Positions 8,279-17,103 of a DNA stretch of 64,000 bases are shown here, one piece after another. The first letter of the stretch is position 1. Each line of letters begins with the position of its first letter. The stretch covers positions 186,001 through 250,000 of the forward strand of contig NZ_NNRK01000035.1 in the NCBI RefSeq assembly GCF_002252475.1, given 5' to 3'. The notes beneath the pieces are model-generated. The model was given only the letters and a program-made list of their open reading frames with translations. It made no database searches and was not told the DNA's origin. Position numbers and translations under genes: made by a program. The DNA is from Brucella rhizosphaerae. Lineage in GTDB: Bacteria > Pseudomonadota > Alphaproteobacteria > Rhizobiales > Rhizobiaceae.

Positions 8279-8704
8279 TCAAAGCTCCGCCCCAAGCGGC
8301 AATGTGGCCATCAGGATTGATAAGACGATTGCCGCAATCAGAAAAAAGTGCAGACGGCCAAGAATACGCTTCGATCCTGCAATACGCTCCATAAGCGGGC
8401 GCAAGGTTTCAGGCTGGGCGCGCAATCCCATTCGTACAAGAAGGCTATCGACTTCTGTAAGCCCTTGCCTTTCATCTGCACTGGCTGCGATCAATCGGAA
8501 AAGTGCGGCATCAAAAAGCAGATGGGTCGCGATGCCCAAAACAATCAGAACACTCACGAACAGCAGAGGCCAGATGAGCCAGAATGCAAGATCATGGATT
8601 GAGCGTAAGAATGGAACAGTACCGAGTATCGCCACTGCAATACCCATGCCGATAAATGCATTGCGCCGCAAACGGCCTGCAATATCGAGCGCCTGCGAAT
8701 TCAT
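8279..8704 (-). CDS. Small membrane protein of the ynb-like lipid cassette, unknown function
   Basis: The 141-residue protein has three predicted membrane helices (about residues 15-30, 37-60 and 117-135) and a soluble basic loop (about 70-112) between the second and third. I do not recognise a family. The start codon overlaps the stop of the phosphatase gene (ATGA) and the stop is 1 bp before the acyltransferase ATG, so it is translationally embedded in the operon. To my memory no counterpart is described in the four-gene E. coli ynb set. It may be a scaffold or lipid-handling subunit, but nothing in the sequence proves that. Confidence 0.7.
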   Translation of the reverse strand: MNSQALDIAGRLRRNAFIGMGIAVAILGTVPFLRSIHDLAFWLIWPLLFVSVLIVLGIATHLLFDAALFRLIAASADERQGLTEVDSLLVRMGLRAQPETLRPLMERIAGSKRILGRLHFFLIAAIVLSILMATLPLGAEL

Positions 8705-10014
8705 GCCGGCACCTCGAGATTATGGAGGCGCACAGGCCAGCCTTTGGAGCGAACAAGTGCTTCGGCTTCTCGTGCGTTGGCAACGCGCCCTGTTCCGATC
8801 AGCCAATCCACGGCAACTGTTGCACTGCGTTGAAAACCGAGCGCACAGCAGATAAGAACCGGGCCGTGATGTCGTGCAGCTTCAACCGCATTGGATGCCA
8901 GATGCACTGTGTCAGGTGCAGGGGCAATAAGATCCATTGTGCTGAAGCTTTTCCATTCAACCGTATTGCGTGGCGCAACCATTTCGGCCGCCAGGTCAAT
9001 GACGGTCGTAAACTGATTGAGTTCTGAGGCATTGGGAAAGCGGCCGAGAAACACGCCATCGGAAAGTTCAACATGCGGCGGTAATTTGCGTGTCCAGAAC
9101 CGGATGTTCAATCGCGCGAAGAAGCGATAGGGAGCCAGAAGCCAGCGACTTGCCAGGCTGACTGTTCCATCTGTGCGTTTCTGAAAGACCGCAACACCTG
9201 TACCCAGATAACAGAGCGCAACAATCGCCAAAGCAGCGCCAGGCCAGAACCAGAAAATCGCATAGCCAGTCGTGCCAAGGCCATGGATGCCGAGTGCCAG
9301 AAAAAGCAGTGCGCCTGCGAGATAATAAAGACCCAGTCGGCGTGCCTTTGGGTTTGAATTCAAGTGAAAACCTGCAAGCGGTGACGACCCGTTACGCGGG
9401 AAAAGCCACAATGCGAACAGCCCGAGCAAAGCGCCTGCAGGAATATCGACGGCGTGATGCTGATAGGTGGTCAGTACGGATAATCCGATCAACAGACACC
9501 AGACATGCCAGACGACGCGCATTGCACCGCCCATCATTCGGCGCATCTGGTCCCAGATGATAATCAGCAGCGCGATATGAAGTGACGGCGCCTGATTGAA
9601 CGGCTTGTCGAAACCGCCGAGCACTTCAAACATGAAGCCTGGCAGGCCGGAGGTTTCAGGCTTCACAAATGTTGCCGTCAGCGGAAAGGCGACAAAGCAG
9701 AGAACAGCAATGATCTGCGCCGTGAGATAGCGCTTTGCCAACCGATCAACCTGCTCCGGGCTGTCATTTATGAAAAGCGCAATCGCATAAAACAGATTGA
9801 CCGACCAATAAGGCACAATGCTCCACGCGATAAAGGGAATATGACCTTCCCAGTTAAAGGCAAGATTGGGTACCGCATGGCGCAGCGATGCCAGCCAATT
9901 GGATGTACCATAGGTCAGATAAAAGAACGGGCCGAGAAACAGAAGCCAAAGGATCGCGCGGCGGATTACAAGCCGCCGCGATACCCCATCGATGCTCCCA
10001 ATGGCCGCTGTCAC
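8701..10014 (-). CDS. ynbD: PAP2-like membrane phosphatase fused to a dual-specificity phosphatase (YnbD-like)
   Basis: I start it at the GTG at 10014, which overlaps the preceding stop (GTGA) and gives 437 residues; the longer frame to 10152 would run 46 residues into the upstream gene. The N-terminal two thirds is a multi-helix PAP2-type domain whose histidine motifs are APSLH (residues 142-146) and HHAVD (186-190). The PSLH form is like inositol-phosphoryl-transfer enzymes rather than the usual PSGH. The C-terminal 140 residues are a cytosolic dual-specificity phosphatase with the CX5R loop CALGFQR (Cys390, Arg396). The E. coli YnbD protein has the same two-domain order and about the same length. 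It likely removes a phosphate from a lipid intermediate. Confidence 0.85.
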   Translation of the reverse strand: MTAAIGSIDGVSRRLVIRRAILWLLFLGPFFYLTYGTSNWLASLRHAVPNLAFNWEGHIPFIAWSIVPYWSVNLFYAIALFINDSPEQVDRLAKRYLTAQIIAVLCFVAFPLTATFVKPETSGLPGFMFEVLGGFDKPFNQAPSLHIALLIIIWDQMRRMMGGAMRVVWHVWCLLIGLSVLTTYQHHAVDIPAGALLGLFALWLFPRNGSSPLAGFHLNSNPKARRLGLYYLAGALLFLALGIHGLGTTGYAIFWFWPGAALAIVALCYLGTGVAVFQKRTDGTVSLASRWLLAPYRFFARLNIRFWTRKLPPHVELSDGVFLGRFPNASELNQFTTVIDLAAEMVAPRNTVEWKSFSTMDLIAPAPDTVHLASNAVEAARHHGPVLICCALGFQRSATVAVDWLIGTGRVANAREAEALVRSKGWPVRLHNLEVPA

Positions 10015-11813
10015 GCTTGAGTTTCTCCAACCCGTTCGGCGATGCAAACGGTGAAGATGCCCCATTGATCGATGCGCTGTTCGAGTTTTCGATAACCAGC
10101 TTTTTCGACAAGCTGATCCATTTCGCCTTGTGTGCGGCGACGCATCACCCATGCCTGTCCGCCGCGGTGGGAAGTCAGCGCACGTGCAATCATTTCAAGC
10201 TGCGGATGCCATGGTTGATTGGTGTAGATCAGCAGCGAGCCGGGTTTCTGGACGCGGGCGAGGCCTGACAAAGACCGGGCGATCAGCGCGTTGTCTGGAA
10301 ACAGTTCGTAAAGGCCGGAGACGATCGCAAGATCGGGTTGCGGTGTGACTGCTGCGAGGTTCTCTTCGTCAAACGCATCGCCTTCTTCCATGTGGGCGAT
10401 GGCATCAAGGCCACGATCCTTGATCAGTTTGCGTCCAGCGAGCACATTGATTGGCGAATAATCGCGCAAGTGAATGCTGTCCGGCATTTCGCCAGCGCGC
10501 GCCACGGCATCAATGACATAACGGCCATGGCCGCAGGCGATGTCGAGAATATTTGTTGAGCGGCCTTCGCTTTTCAGCCGCTTGATGGCCGCGCCGATCA
10601 GCTCTTCAAGATGGACCTTGCGCTGGCGAATACCACGCCAGCCGATGGCTTCAAGAAACTGCTTGTCGATGAGCTTGCCGCCCGGGCCCAGGCCGCGCGC
10701 TTCGTTCTCATACACATAATCAAGCGTCGAACCGGAATCAAAGCCAGTGCGGCGGCCAACTTTCAAACCTTCGGACAAAAGCGCACCAAAGCCGATTGAA
10801 GAGCGTGTCCAGGCCCAATAAAGACCGCGTGCAGAAAGCAGCGGCAGCGGGCTCGACAATTTGTCAGCCTCGTCGCGCGTATGGCCAGCAATATGGGCAT
10901 CCGTCAGATCAGCGCGCTGCGGTTCTTCCGCAAAGCGTGCTTCGATGAAATCATGGATCAATGCAATTGCAGGTTTCCGATCTCTCTCGCCCAGCGTGTC
11001 GTGATAGAATCCTTTGAGCACATGGCGCTCTTTGATGCGGCTGCCAAGATTTTCAAAGAAGCGATGCTGCGGCGTTGGACGCACGACAAAATCGCTGCCG
11101 GAAATCAGCAACTGCGTTGGCACTGTAATGGCCCGTGCGTCATCCACCACACGTTGTGCCGCCTCGTGCAGCTGAAGCAGAATATGCGAGGCGATCGGGC
11201 GGGTGATCAGCGGATCGGTGCGATAGGATTCAATGCGCCCCGGATCATGGGTCAGAAACTGTGGTTTGACATAGGAGTTGACATAAAACGTCCCCTTCAG
11301 CTTCTGCCAGAGCGCAATACCCTCTTTGGCGAATGGTACGTAAAGCTTGATGTCAAAGGCAGGTGATGCCAACACCAGTGCGCGGATGTTGGGCGCATAA
11401 TCATGCACCCACGCGCTCGCGAGAACCGCGCCGACACTTTGTGCAATCAGTGCCACATCCTCTATTCGGACGCCGGTTTCAGCGCGTATATGTGCAACAA
11501 AACTATCGAGATCATGGATCGATGCACCAAACGATGGCGAAAACCCACGTTCGCCGGGCGAGCGGCCATGGCCACGCGCATCCCACGCATAGAAAGCGTA
11601 ATCGTCAAGGCCGAGTTCATCGACGAGGTGCGCAACACGCCCGCTATGTTCGTGACCACGATGCAGGAGAACAATCACGCCTTTTGGCGTTTGCGACCGT
11701 GCCGGCCAGAAGCGATAGAACAGTGATGTACCGTCGTGGGTGATGAATTGGGATTCTTCCGGCTCACGATGTGACGCCGTTTCATGCCCCGGCATTTCTG
11801 CGCGCTGGTTCAT
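10011..11813 (-). CDS. ynbC: Alpha/beta hydrolase fused to a class I methyltransferase (YnbC-like)
   Basis: The protein has 600 residues from the ATG at 11813, which has AGGAGA seven bases upstream; the frame extends to 11843 without a better site. The N-terminal domain (about 20-310) is a monoglyceride-lipase-type alpha/beta hydrolase with oxyanion segment HRGHEHSG (51-58), WDARGHGRS, and nucleophile motif AQSVG (Ser126). The C-terminal domain (about 370-595) is a SAM-dependent methyltransferase whose motif I reads DIACGHGRY. The same fusion and similar length occur in E. coli YnbC. It is the first gene of the five-gene - strand operon and is divergent from the CDP-alcohol phosphatidyltransferase. 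Substrate and methyl acceptor are unknown. Confidence 0.87.
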   Translation of the reverse strand: MNQRAEMPGHETASHREPEESQFITHDGTSLFYRFWPARSQTPKGVIVLLHRGHEHSGRVAHLVDELGLDDYAFYAWDARGHGRSPGERGFSPSFGASIHDLDSFVAHIRAETGVRIEDVALIAQSVGAVLASAWVHDYAPNIRALVLASPAFDIKLYVPFAKEGIALWQKLKGTFYVNSYVKPQFLTHDPGRIESYRTDPLITRPIASHILLQLHEAAQRVVDDARAITVPTQLLISGSDFVVRPTPQHRFFENLGSRIKERHVLKGFYHDTLGERDRKPAIALIHDFIEARFAEEPQRADLTDAHIAGHTRDEADKLSSPLPLLSARGLYWAWTRSSIGFGALLSEGLKVGRRTGFDSGSTLDYVYENEARGLGPGGKLIDKQFLEAIGWRGIRQRKVHLEELIGAAIKRLKSEGRSTNILDIACGHGRYVIDAVARAGEMPDSIHLRDYSPINVLAGRKLIKDRGLDAIAHMEEGDAFDEENLAAVTPQPDLAIVSGLYELFPDNALIARSLSGLARVQKPGSLLIYTNQPWHPQLEMIARALTSHRGGQAWVMRRRTQGEMDQLVEKAGYRKLEQRIDQWGIFTVCIAERVGETQA

Positions 11814-11837
11814 CAGTTCTCCTCTCAACAGGCCTTG

Positions 11838-11858
11838 TCCCACTTTTCGGGATGCACT
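11838..11858. repeat. Fragment of a dispersed repeat (CTTTTCGGGATGCACTYC)
   Basis: The sequence ACTTTTCGGGATGCACTCC next to the start of the hydrolase-methyltransferase gene recurs almost identically at 27369-27388. A related inverted form (ATCCCGAAAAATG) is at 35841-35853. It looks like part of a small Rhizobiales palindromic repeat. Confidence 0.45.
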
Positions 11859-11981
11859 CCAAGTTATTCAACCCAATTACTATTGAGTAGAATAGAATGT
11901 TTGAATAAACGAGCTAAGGCCGGTAGCAAATAGCTGATTTCTACATAATCGTCATTTCCATGAGTTTCGCGAAAGTTTCTT

Positions 11982-12587
11982 ATGTCAGTTTATCAACTTA
12001 AGTCCCGCTTCCAGAACTTATTGAGACCTCTTGTCGTAAAGCTTGCATCGGCAGGCGTAACGGCCAATCAGGTGACTGTGACGGCTGCTTTAGTGTCCAT
12101 CGTTCTGGGTGCTTTTCTTGGCTGGAGCGGAAATGCGATCTGGTTTGCGCTGGTGCCGATCTGGCTTTTCCTGCGCATGGCACTGAATGCGGTTGATGGA
12201 ATGCTGGCGCGCGAGCATGGCCAGAAGTCGGTGCTGGGTGCTTATCTCAACGAAATTGGTGATGTGATTTCCGACGCGGCACTCTATGCGCCCTTTGCGA
12301 TTATTGCACCGTTTTCTGCGGCTTGGATTTTCGCGATTATCTTTATCGCCACTTTGACCGAATTCATTGGTGTGACTGCAGCTTCGCTCGGATCAAGCCG
12401 TCGCTATGACGGCCCTATGGGCAAGAGCGACCGCGCTGTGGTCTTCGGTGTGCTTGGTGCCTGGGTCGCCATTGACGGTATGCTGCCTCAATGGATGTTC
12501 TGGTTGCAACCCATCCTTTGCGCGCTTCTGATCCTTACGGTGGTCAAACGCATCCGCAACGCAATGAAAGAAGCCCCGAACTCGTAA
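11982..12587 (+). CDS. ynbA: CDP-alcohol phosphatidyltransferase family protein (YnbA-like)
   Basis: The 201-residue protein has about six membrane helices. The CDP-alcohol phosphotransferase signature D-x2-DG-x2-AR-x8-G-x3-D-x3-D is present, but with Asn69 and Asn90 in place of the first and third aspartates; Asp72, Gly73, Arg77, Gly86 and Asp94 are kept. The N-terminus SVYQLKSRFQNLLRP and the signature region closely resemble E. coli YnbA as I remember it, including these asparagines. The family transfers a phosphatidyl group from CDP-DAG to an alcohol, with a metal held by the aspartates, so the changes suggest a different donor, metal or reaction. The gene is divergent from the other cassette genes across a 168-bp gap. 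Confidence 0.85.
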   Translation: MSVYQLKSRFQNLLRPLVVKLASAGVTANQVTVTAALVSIVLGAFLGWSGNAIWFALVPIWLFLRMALNAVDGMLAREHGQKSVLGAYLNEIGDVISDAALYAPFAIIAPFSAAWIFAIIFIATLTEFIGVTAASLGSSRRYDGPMGKSDRAVVFGVLGAWVAIDGMLPQWMFWLQPILCALLILTVVKRIRNAMKEAPNS

Positions 12588-12629
12588 GCTCGGAGCCTCA
12601 TTCTGTCTCAAATACTGTCGGCTTTATTG

Positions 12630-13271
12630 TTAGTGCGTCGAAACGAAAGCCGACATGCTGGTAATCAGCAGCATTCCAACTGTTGCGCCTGCATCCTGAA
12701 GGCCGATGGTCTTTTCCTGAAAGGCTGCAGCCTTGCCGTGCTGGGCGACCATGGTTTTGGTTGCTTCAAGTGCATCTTCGGCAGCCTTTGCTGCTGCTGC
12801 CAGTGCATCGGTCAAGGACGCACCAGCGGCGGCCTGAGCTTCCAGCGTGACAGCAATCGGGTCAAGCACATCAAGAAGTGTCTTATCGCCGACCTTGGCT
12901 TTGCCACGTTCGGCAATGCCATCGCGATAAGCGCGCCAGAAAGCCGCAATTTCTGCGGTTCCCAGCTCGTTGACACCGTCGCAGGCCTTGCTTGCTCGCA
13001 AAAAGCCGGTGGCAGTCAATGTACCCATGGTGGATGGCGCAACGCGTGCCATTGTGGTTCCGGCCACACGCAGCAGTTTTGAGATGCCAGAGGCTTCGCC
13101 TTCTGCATGGGCGGCTTCAGAGGCCGCCGCAAAAGCCTTGCTCATGGTGATGCCGAGATCGCTGTCGCCAACTTTTCCATCAAGCGCGATGAGGAATTCG
13201 CGCTGTTCTGCGAAAAGCTGCTTCCAGCTGTCGAAAAGATCAATCAGATCAGATGCTGTAATGACGTTCAT
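12630..13271 (-). CDS. DhaL-type kinase subunit with altered nucleotide-site motifs
   Basis: The 213-residue protein has the all-helical DhaL (DAK2) fold signature near the N-terminus, LDGKVGDSDLGITM. The metal-binding aspartates Asp31, Asp36 and Asp38 are kept, but the usual His after the third Asp is Leu39. The usual GASG segment reads APSTMG, and the usual SIGHxDPGA reads TIGLQDAGA. DhaL binds ADP or ATP and phosphorylates the dihydroxyacetone-like substrate held by DhaK. The changes are consistent in three places that line the same pocket, so this looks like a diverged subfamily rather than decay. It is the last gene of the operon, 9 bp after dhaK. No PTS DhaM partner is visible. Confidence 0.82.
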   Translation of the reverse strand: MNVITASDLIDLFDSWKQLFAEQREFLIALDGKVGDSDLGITMSKAFAAASEAAHAEGEASGISKLLRVAGTTMARVAPSTMGTLTATGFLRASKACDGVNELGTAEIAAFWRAYRDGIAERGKAKVGDKTLLDVLDPIAVTLEAQAAAGASLTDALAAAAKAAEDALEATKTMVAQHGKAAAFQEKTIGLQDAGATVGMLLITSMSAFVSTH

Positions 13272-13280
13272 AAGCGGACC

Positions 13281-14282
13281 TCAACCGGCAAAGTGCTTGA
13301 AGAATGGCGTGTTTGCGGAAGCGGCCACGAGAGGCTCGAGTTCTTCATCAAGATGCAGAACGGAAACCGAAGCGCCAGCCATTTCCATCGAAGTGGCAAA
13401 TTCGCCGATCCAGACGTGCTTGACCTTTACGCCACGCTCATCAAAGAGCTGCGAAACGCGACGGAACATGATGTAAAGCTCTTCCAGCGGCGTACCGCCA
13501 AGGCCATTGACCAGAACGGCAACTTCGTCGCCCTTCGCATAGGTCTGCTCATTGAAAATGCGCTCCATCAGCTCGTCGATGACTGCATCGGCGCTTGCAA
13601 GCTTCTTGCGGCTGATGCCTGGTTCGCCATGGATGCCCATGCCGATTTCCATCTCGTCTTCGCCAATGGAGAAGGTTGCATGGCCAATTTCCGGCACAAC
13701 GCAGCTCGAAAGTGCGACGCCCATGGTGCGGGTGCGCAGGCGTGCCTTGTCGGCAAGGCGTGTCACTTCATCAAGCGACAGGCCATTGGCCGCTGCTGCA
13801 CCAGCTGCCTTGTAAACAAAGAAGATACCGGCAACGCCGCGACGCTTATGTTCTTCGCCGACAATAGATGAAGCGACGTCATCATTGCCAACAACCTGCT
13901 TGACAGCGATGCCATCGAGATCAGCAAGTTCTGCGGCCATATCGAAATTGATAATGTCGCCGCTGTAATTGCCGTAGATGTAAAGAACGCCGGCACCCTG
14001 ATCGATAGCCTTGGTCACCTGATACATCTGTTCAGAGCTGGGTGACTGGAATACGCCGCCGACAGCCGCGCCATCGATCATGCCTTCGCCGATATAGCCC
14101 AGAAACAGTGGCAGATGGCCCGAGCCGCCGCCGGTCGCAATGCCGACCTTGCCGGATTTGATGTTGGCTGTGACCATGCAGCGCTTGTCGTTATCGACAA
14201 AAGTAAGCTCGGGATGCGCCCGATAGATGCCTTCGAGCATCTCATCCACGAAATTGACGGGATCGTTCAGGAATTTCTTCAT
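13281..14282 (-). CDS. DhaK-type kinase subunit, diverged
   Basis: The protein has 333 residues from the ATG at 14282, with AGGAAA just upstream; the frame extends to 14381 inside the permease region and is rejected. DhaK holds a small keto-sugar covalently through a histidine. Here that residue is His218 in MGIHGEPG, the same number as in E. coli DhaK. The N-terminal glycine motif reads GGGSGHLP (51-58) where the usual sequence is GGGSGHEP, so the acidic residue is lost. It sits behind a sugar ABC transporter and before a DhaL gene that is also altered. The substrate could be dihydroxyacetone, a tetrulose or a branched sugar; the sequence does not decide. Confidence 0.85.
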   Translation of the reverse strand: MKKFLNDPVNFVDEMLEGIYRAHPELTFVDNDKRCMVTANIKSGKVGIATGGGSGHLPLFLGYIGEGMIDGAAVGGVFQSPSSEQMYQVTKAIDQGAGVLYIYGNYSGDIINFDMAAELADLDGIAVKQVVGNDDVASSIVGEEHKRRGVAGIFFVYKAAGAAAANGLSLDEVTRLADKARLRTRTMGVALSSCVVPEIGHATFSIGEDEMEIGMGIHGEPGISRKKLASADAVIDELMERIFNEQTYAKGDEVAVLVNGLGGTPLEELYIMFRRVSQLFDERGVKVKHVWIGEFATSMEMAGASVSVLHLDEELEPLVAASANTPFFKHFAG

Positions 14283-14305
14283 GATTTCCTCTTGAGAGTA
14301 TCGGG

Positions 14306-15331
14306 TTATTTCTTGCGTTGGCGGGTGACGAAGAAGGCAGCAGCCAGCAGGATGAAGCAGCCGACGACGAGACGCTGCCACGTGCTGGGGATGCCCACGA
14401 GCACCAGAACACTGTTGATGACGACGATGAGAAGCACGCCGAGGATGGTGCCGAACACTGTGCCGGTACCACCAGTGATGCGCGCACCACCGAGAACAAC
14501 GGCTGCGATGACACTGATTTCAGTTCCGACAAAATCGAACGGGCTCGACTGACGGTTGGCGCAGACATGGATGATACCTGCAAGGCCTGCCAGACCACCT
14601 GCATAGCCAAACAGGAAGATATGAATGGTACGCAGATTATATCCGAGACGGCTGGCGATCTGGCTGTTGCCGCCCATGGCGAAAATAGCGCGACCCATCA
14701 ATGTGCGGTTTAATATCCACCATGTCAGGATTGCAGCCGCAGGCAGCACCAGAAAATAGAATGGCATGGTGATGGTGGCGCCTGTTGCTGATTCAAGCTG
14801 GAACAGCGGCAGGCGACCAAAAGCGCCCATTGTCGGCGGCAGGGACATGATCCAGACTGTGCCGACAAAAGCCAGCAGGAAGCCACGGAACAGATATTGC
14901 GTGCCGATGGTGACGATCAGTGACGGCACATTGAGGTAATGCACCAGCAAACCATTGAGAATACCAAGGAAAATACCACCGGCAATCGCCATCAGAATGA
15001 TGAAGATAATTGGCAGTTCCGGCATATAGGCCTGCACCAATAGCGTCAGCGAATAGACCGTGCAGGCAGCAATTGCGGTGAAGGAAACGTCGATGCCACC
15101 AGCCGCAAGGATGATGAATACACCAAGCGCGAACAGTCCCATCACAACACTGGCACGGCCAATATCGATCAGTGTCGAAGGTTGCAGAAAGGCCGGATTG
15201 ATGATGGACACAATCGTGCAGATCGCGACCAGCAGAAAGAAGGTTATCGATTCCGGACGTTTGCGAATGAACTCACCCAGCTTGAAGGATTGGGCTCGGC
15301 CCAGATCTGGATCATATTGCGACGCGCTCAT
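14306..15331 (-). CDS. Sugar ABC transporter permease, RbsC type
   Basis: The 341-residue protein has about ten hydrophobic segments and is of the ribose/AI-2 permease family (BPD_transp_2): FALGVFIILAAGGIDVSFTAIAA near residue 70 is the family signature, and AAVVLGGARITGGTGTVFGTILG near residue 280 is the second. Its ATG overlaps the stop of the ATPase gene (ATGA). It is the second permease of this operon, so the channel may be a heterodimer with the permease at 18225-19250. Confidence 0.9.
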   Translation of the reverse strand: MSASQYDPDLGRAQSFKLGEFIRKRPESITFFLLVAICTIVSIINPAFLQPSTLIDIGRASVVMGLFALGVFIILAAGGIDVSFTAIAACTVYSLTLLVQAYMPELPIIFIILMAIAGGIFLGILNGLLVHYLNVPSLIVTIGTQYLFRGFLLAFVGTVWIMSLPPTMGAFGRLPLFQLESATGATITMPFYFLVLPAAAILTWWILNRTLMGRAIFAMGGNSQIASRLGYNLRTIHIFLFGYAGGLAGLAGIIHVCANRQSSPFDFVGTEISVIAAVVLGGARITGGTGTVFGTILGVLLIVVINSVLVLVGIPSTWQRLVVGCFILLAAAFFVTRQRKK

Positions 15332-16905
15332 TGGGCATGTTCCTTCTGCGACGACATCATGGCTTGATAGAGCTGGTCCTCGGTTGTCTGTGCTGCATCG
15401 AATTCCGCAACGAGACTTCCGGCATTCATGACGAGAATGCGGTCTGCATTCTGCAGGAGCTCCGGCAGATCATCGCTGACGATGATGAGGCCCATTCCAG
15501 CTTCAGCCAGCGCCTGAATTGCGCGATAGATCGTATCTTTTGATCCCACATCGACGCCAACGGTCGGACCGTGAAGAACCAGAAGTTTCGGCCCGATGCT
15601 GAGCCAGCGGCCAATCAGCACGCGTTGCTGGTTGCCGCCTGAAAGCGCGCCTACCGGCAGGTCAAGATTGGTGGTGTTAAGCCGCATTTCCTGCATGAGC
15701 GATGCAGCGATATTCCGGCCCTTTTTCTGATCAACAATGCCGAGACTGTTGCAGAGCTTCTTAAAGATCAGTGCGATCTCATTTTCAACGATCGACTTGT
15801 CGAGGAAAAGACCTTCTGCCAGACGATCTTCCGGTACATAGCCTATCCCGCGATTAATAGCCTCTGCGGGGCTTCTGACCTCAGTCGTCTTGCCTTCAAG
15901 GCGGATCGTGCCGGAATGGGCTGGAGTGACGCCGGTAATCGCCATGGCAAGTTCATTGCGCCCGGAATCGGCGAGGCCGGTGATGCCAAGGATTTCACCC
16001 TTGCGAAGGCTAAGCCCGATATTCTTGAAACCGGAGGCCGTCAGATTGTCGAGTGTCAGAAGTTCTGCTTCACCCGGTTGGCCCGTGCGATAACGCTCGG
16101 CATCGATTTCTCTGCCGATCATCAGTTCTGAAAGCTGTTTCTTGGTGTAGTTTTCAATTGGTCCCTGTGCCACGCACTGGCCATCGCGGAAGACCACCGC
16201 ATTGCCACCGATGCGGTAGCATTCATCAAGCTTGTGGGTGACGAACAGCACGGCGACGCGCTCAGCACGCAAACGCTCGACCACTTCAATCAGATTGTCC
16301 ACTTCACGGCGGGTCAGCGATGTAGTCGGCTCATCCATGATGACGAGCTTGGCGCGTGTCGCGATTGCGCGCGAAATCGCAACCAGCTGGCGCATTGCAA
16401 GCGGCAATTCGGATACGATTGTGTTGAGAAAAGCTTTGTTTGTCGGGAGACCAACGGTGCTCAGCGCACGTTCTGCAGTTTCACGAAGCTGCGAAAGCTT
16501 GACGCTGCGAAACAGTCGGCCATTGCCTTCAACGAGCTGCTCATTCAGCGCTACGTTTTCGGCGACGGTCAGGTTGGGGATAAGTGACAGATCCTGATAG
16601 ACAGTTTCAATACCAGCAGCGAGCGACTGGATCGGGTTCAGCGATGTATAGGTTTTTCCATCAAGAATGATCTCGCCTTCGCTGGGTGCGTGGGCGCCCG
16701 ACATGATCTTGATGACGGTGCTCTTGCCGCAGCCATTCTCGCCCAGAAGGTGATAGGCTTGGCCAAGATCAATGGTCAGATCAATGCCGCGCAGCGCGTG
16801 AACACCACCAAACCGCTTATGGATGTTGCGCAGTTCGAGAAAGCGATCCGGAGACCGGTCATTGCTCGTCACATTGCCCATCGCATTGTTCATCGTAGTT
16901 GACAC
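15328..16905 (-). CDS. Sugar ABC transporter ATPase with two nucleotide-binding domains (RbsA type)
   Basis: The 525-residue protein starts at the GTG at 16905, with AAGGAA six bases upstream. The first ATPase domain has Walker A GENGCGKST, the family form LPLAMRQLVAISRAI instead of a strict LSGGQ, and Walker B LVIMDEPTTSL. The second domain has the degenerate P-loop GLADSGRNE, signature LSGGNQQRVLIGRWL, and LLVLHGPTVGVDVGS, where the usual DEPT reads HGPT. The tandem layout is typical of carbohydrate-type importers, where the second site is non-catalytic. It powers the two flanking permeases. Confidence 0.92.
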   Translation of the reverse strand: MSTTMNNAMGNVTSNDRSPDRFLELRNIHKRFGGVHALRGIDLTIDLGQAYHLLGENGCGKSTVIKIMSGAHAPSEGEIILDGKTYTSLNPIQSLAAGIETVYQDLSLIPNLTVAENVALNEQLVEGNGRLFRSVKLSQLRETAERALSTVGLPTNKAFLNTIVSELPLAMRQLVAISRAIATRAKLVIMDEPTTSLTRREVDNLIEVVERLRAERVAVLFVTHKLDECYRIGGNAVVFRDGQCVAQGPIENYTKKQLSELMIGREIDAERYRTGQPGEAELLTLDNLTASGFKNIGLSLRKGEILGITGLADSGRNELAMAITGVTPAHSGTIRLEGKTTEVRSPAEAINRGIGYVPEDRLAEGLFLDKSIVENEIALIFKKLCNSLGIVDQKKGRNIAASLMQEMRLNTTNLDLPVGALSGGNQQRVLIGRWLSIGPKLLVLHGPTVGVDVGSKDTIYRAIQALAEAGMGLIIVSDDLPELLQNADRILVMNAGSLVAEFDAAQTTEDQLYQAMMSSQKEHAQ

Positions 16906-17063
16906 TTTAAATTCCTTTGTCGCTGCACCGTCGCGCGAGGTTACGATTGGCGCTACAGCTGTAGGAGCGGTCGGCTTTGGCTTGCCGCGCTAACGCTTTG
17001 AGATGCGCTCTGAGCAAATGATTTGCCGTGATAAATTAATCGACAATCAGCCGGGTTCAGCCA

Positions 17064-17096
17064 CCCGGATGCAGCTCTATTCAGAGCGCATCCGGG
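17064..17096. other. Perfect intercistronic stem-loop between the binding-protein and ATPase genes
   Basis: CCCGGATGC (17064-17072) pairs with GCATCCGGG (17088-17096), and GCTCT (17074-17078) with AGAGC (17083-17087), giving a 14-bp stem broken only by one bulged base. CTTTTG follows on the + strand, but both flanking genes read on the - strand, where no T-run follows. It probably stabilises the 3' end of the abundant binding-protein message and lowers downstream expression. Confidence 0.55.
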
Positions 17097-17103
17097 CTTT
17101 TGA

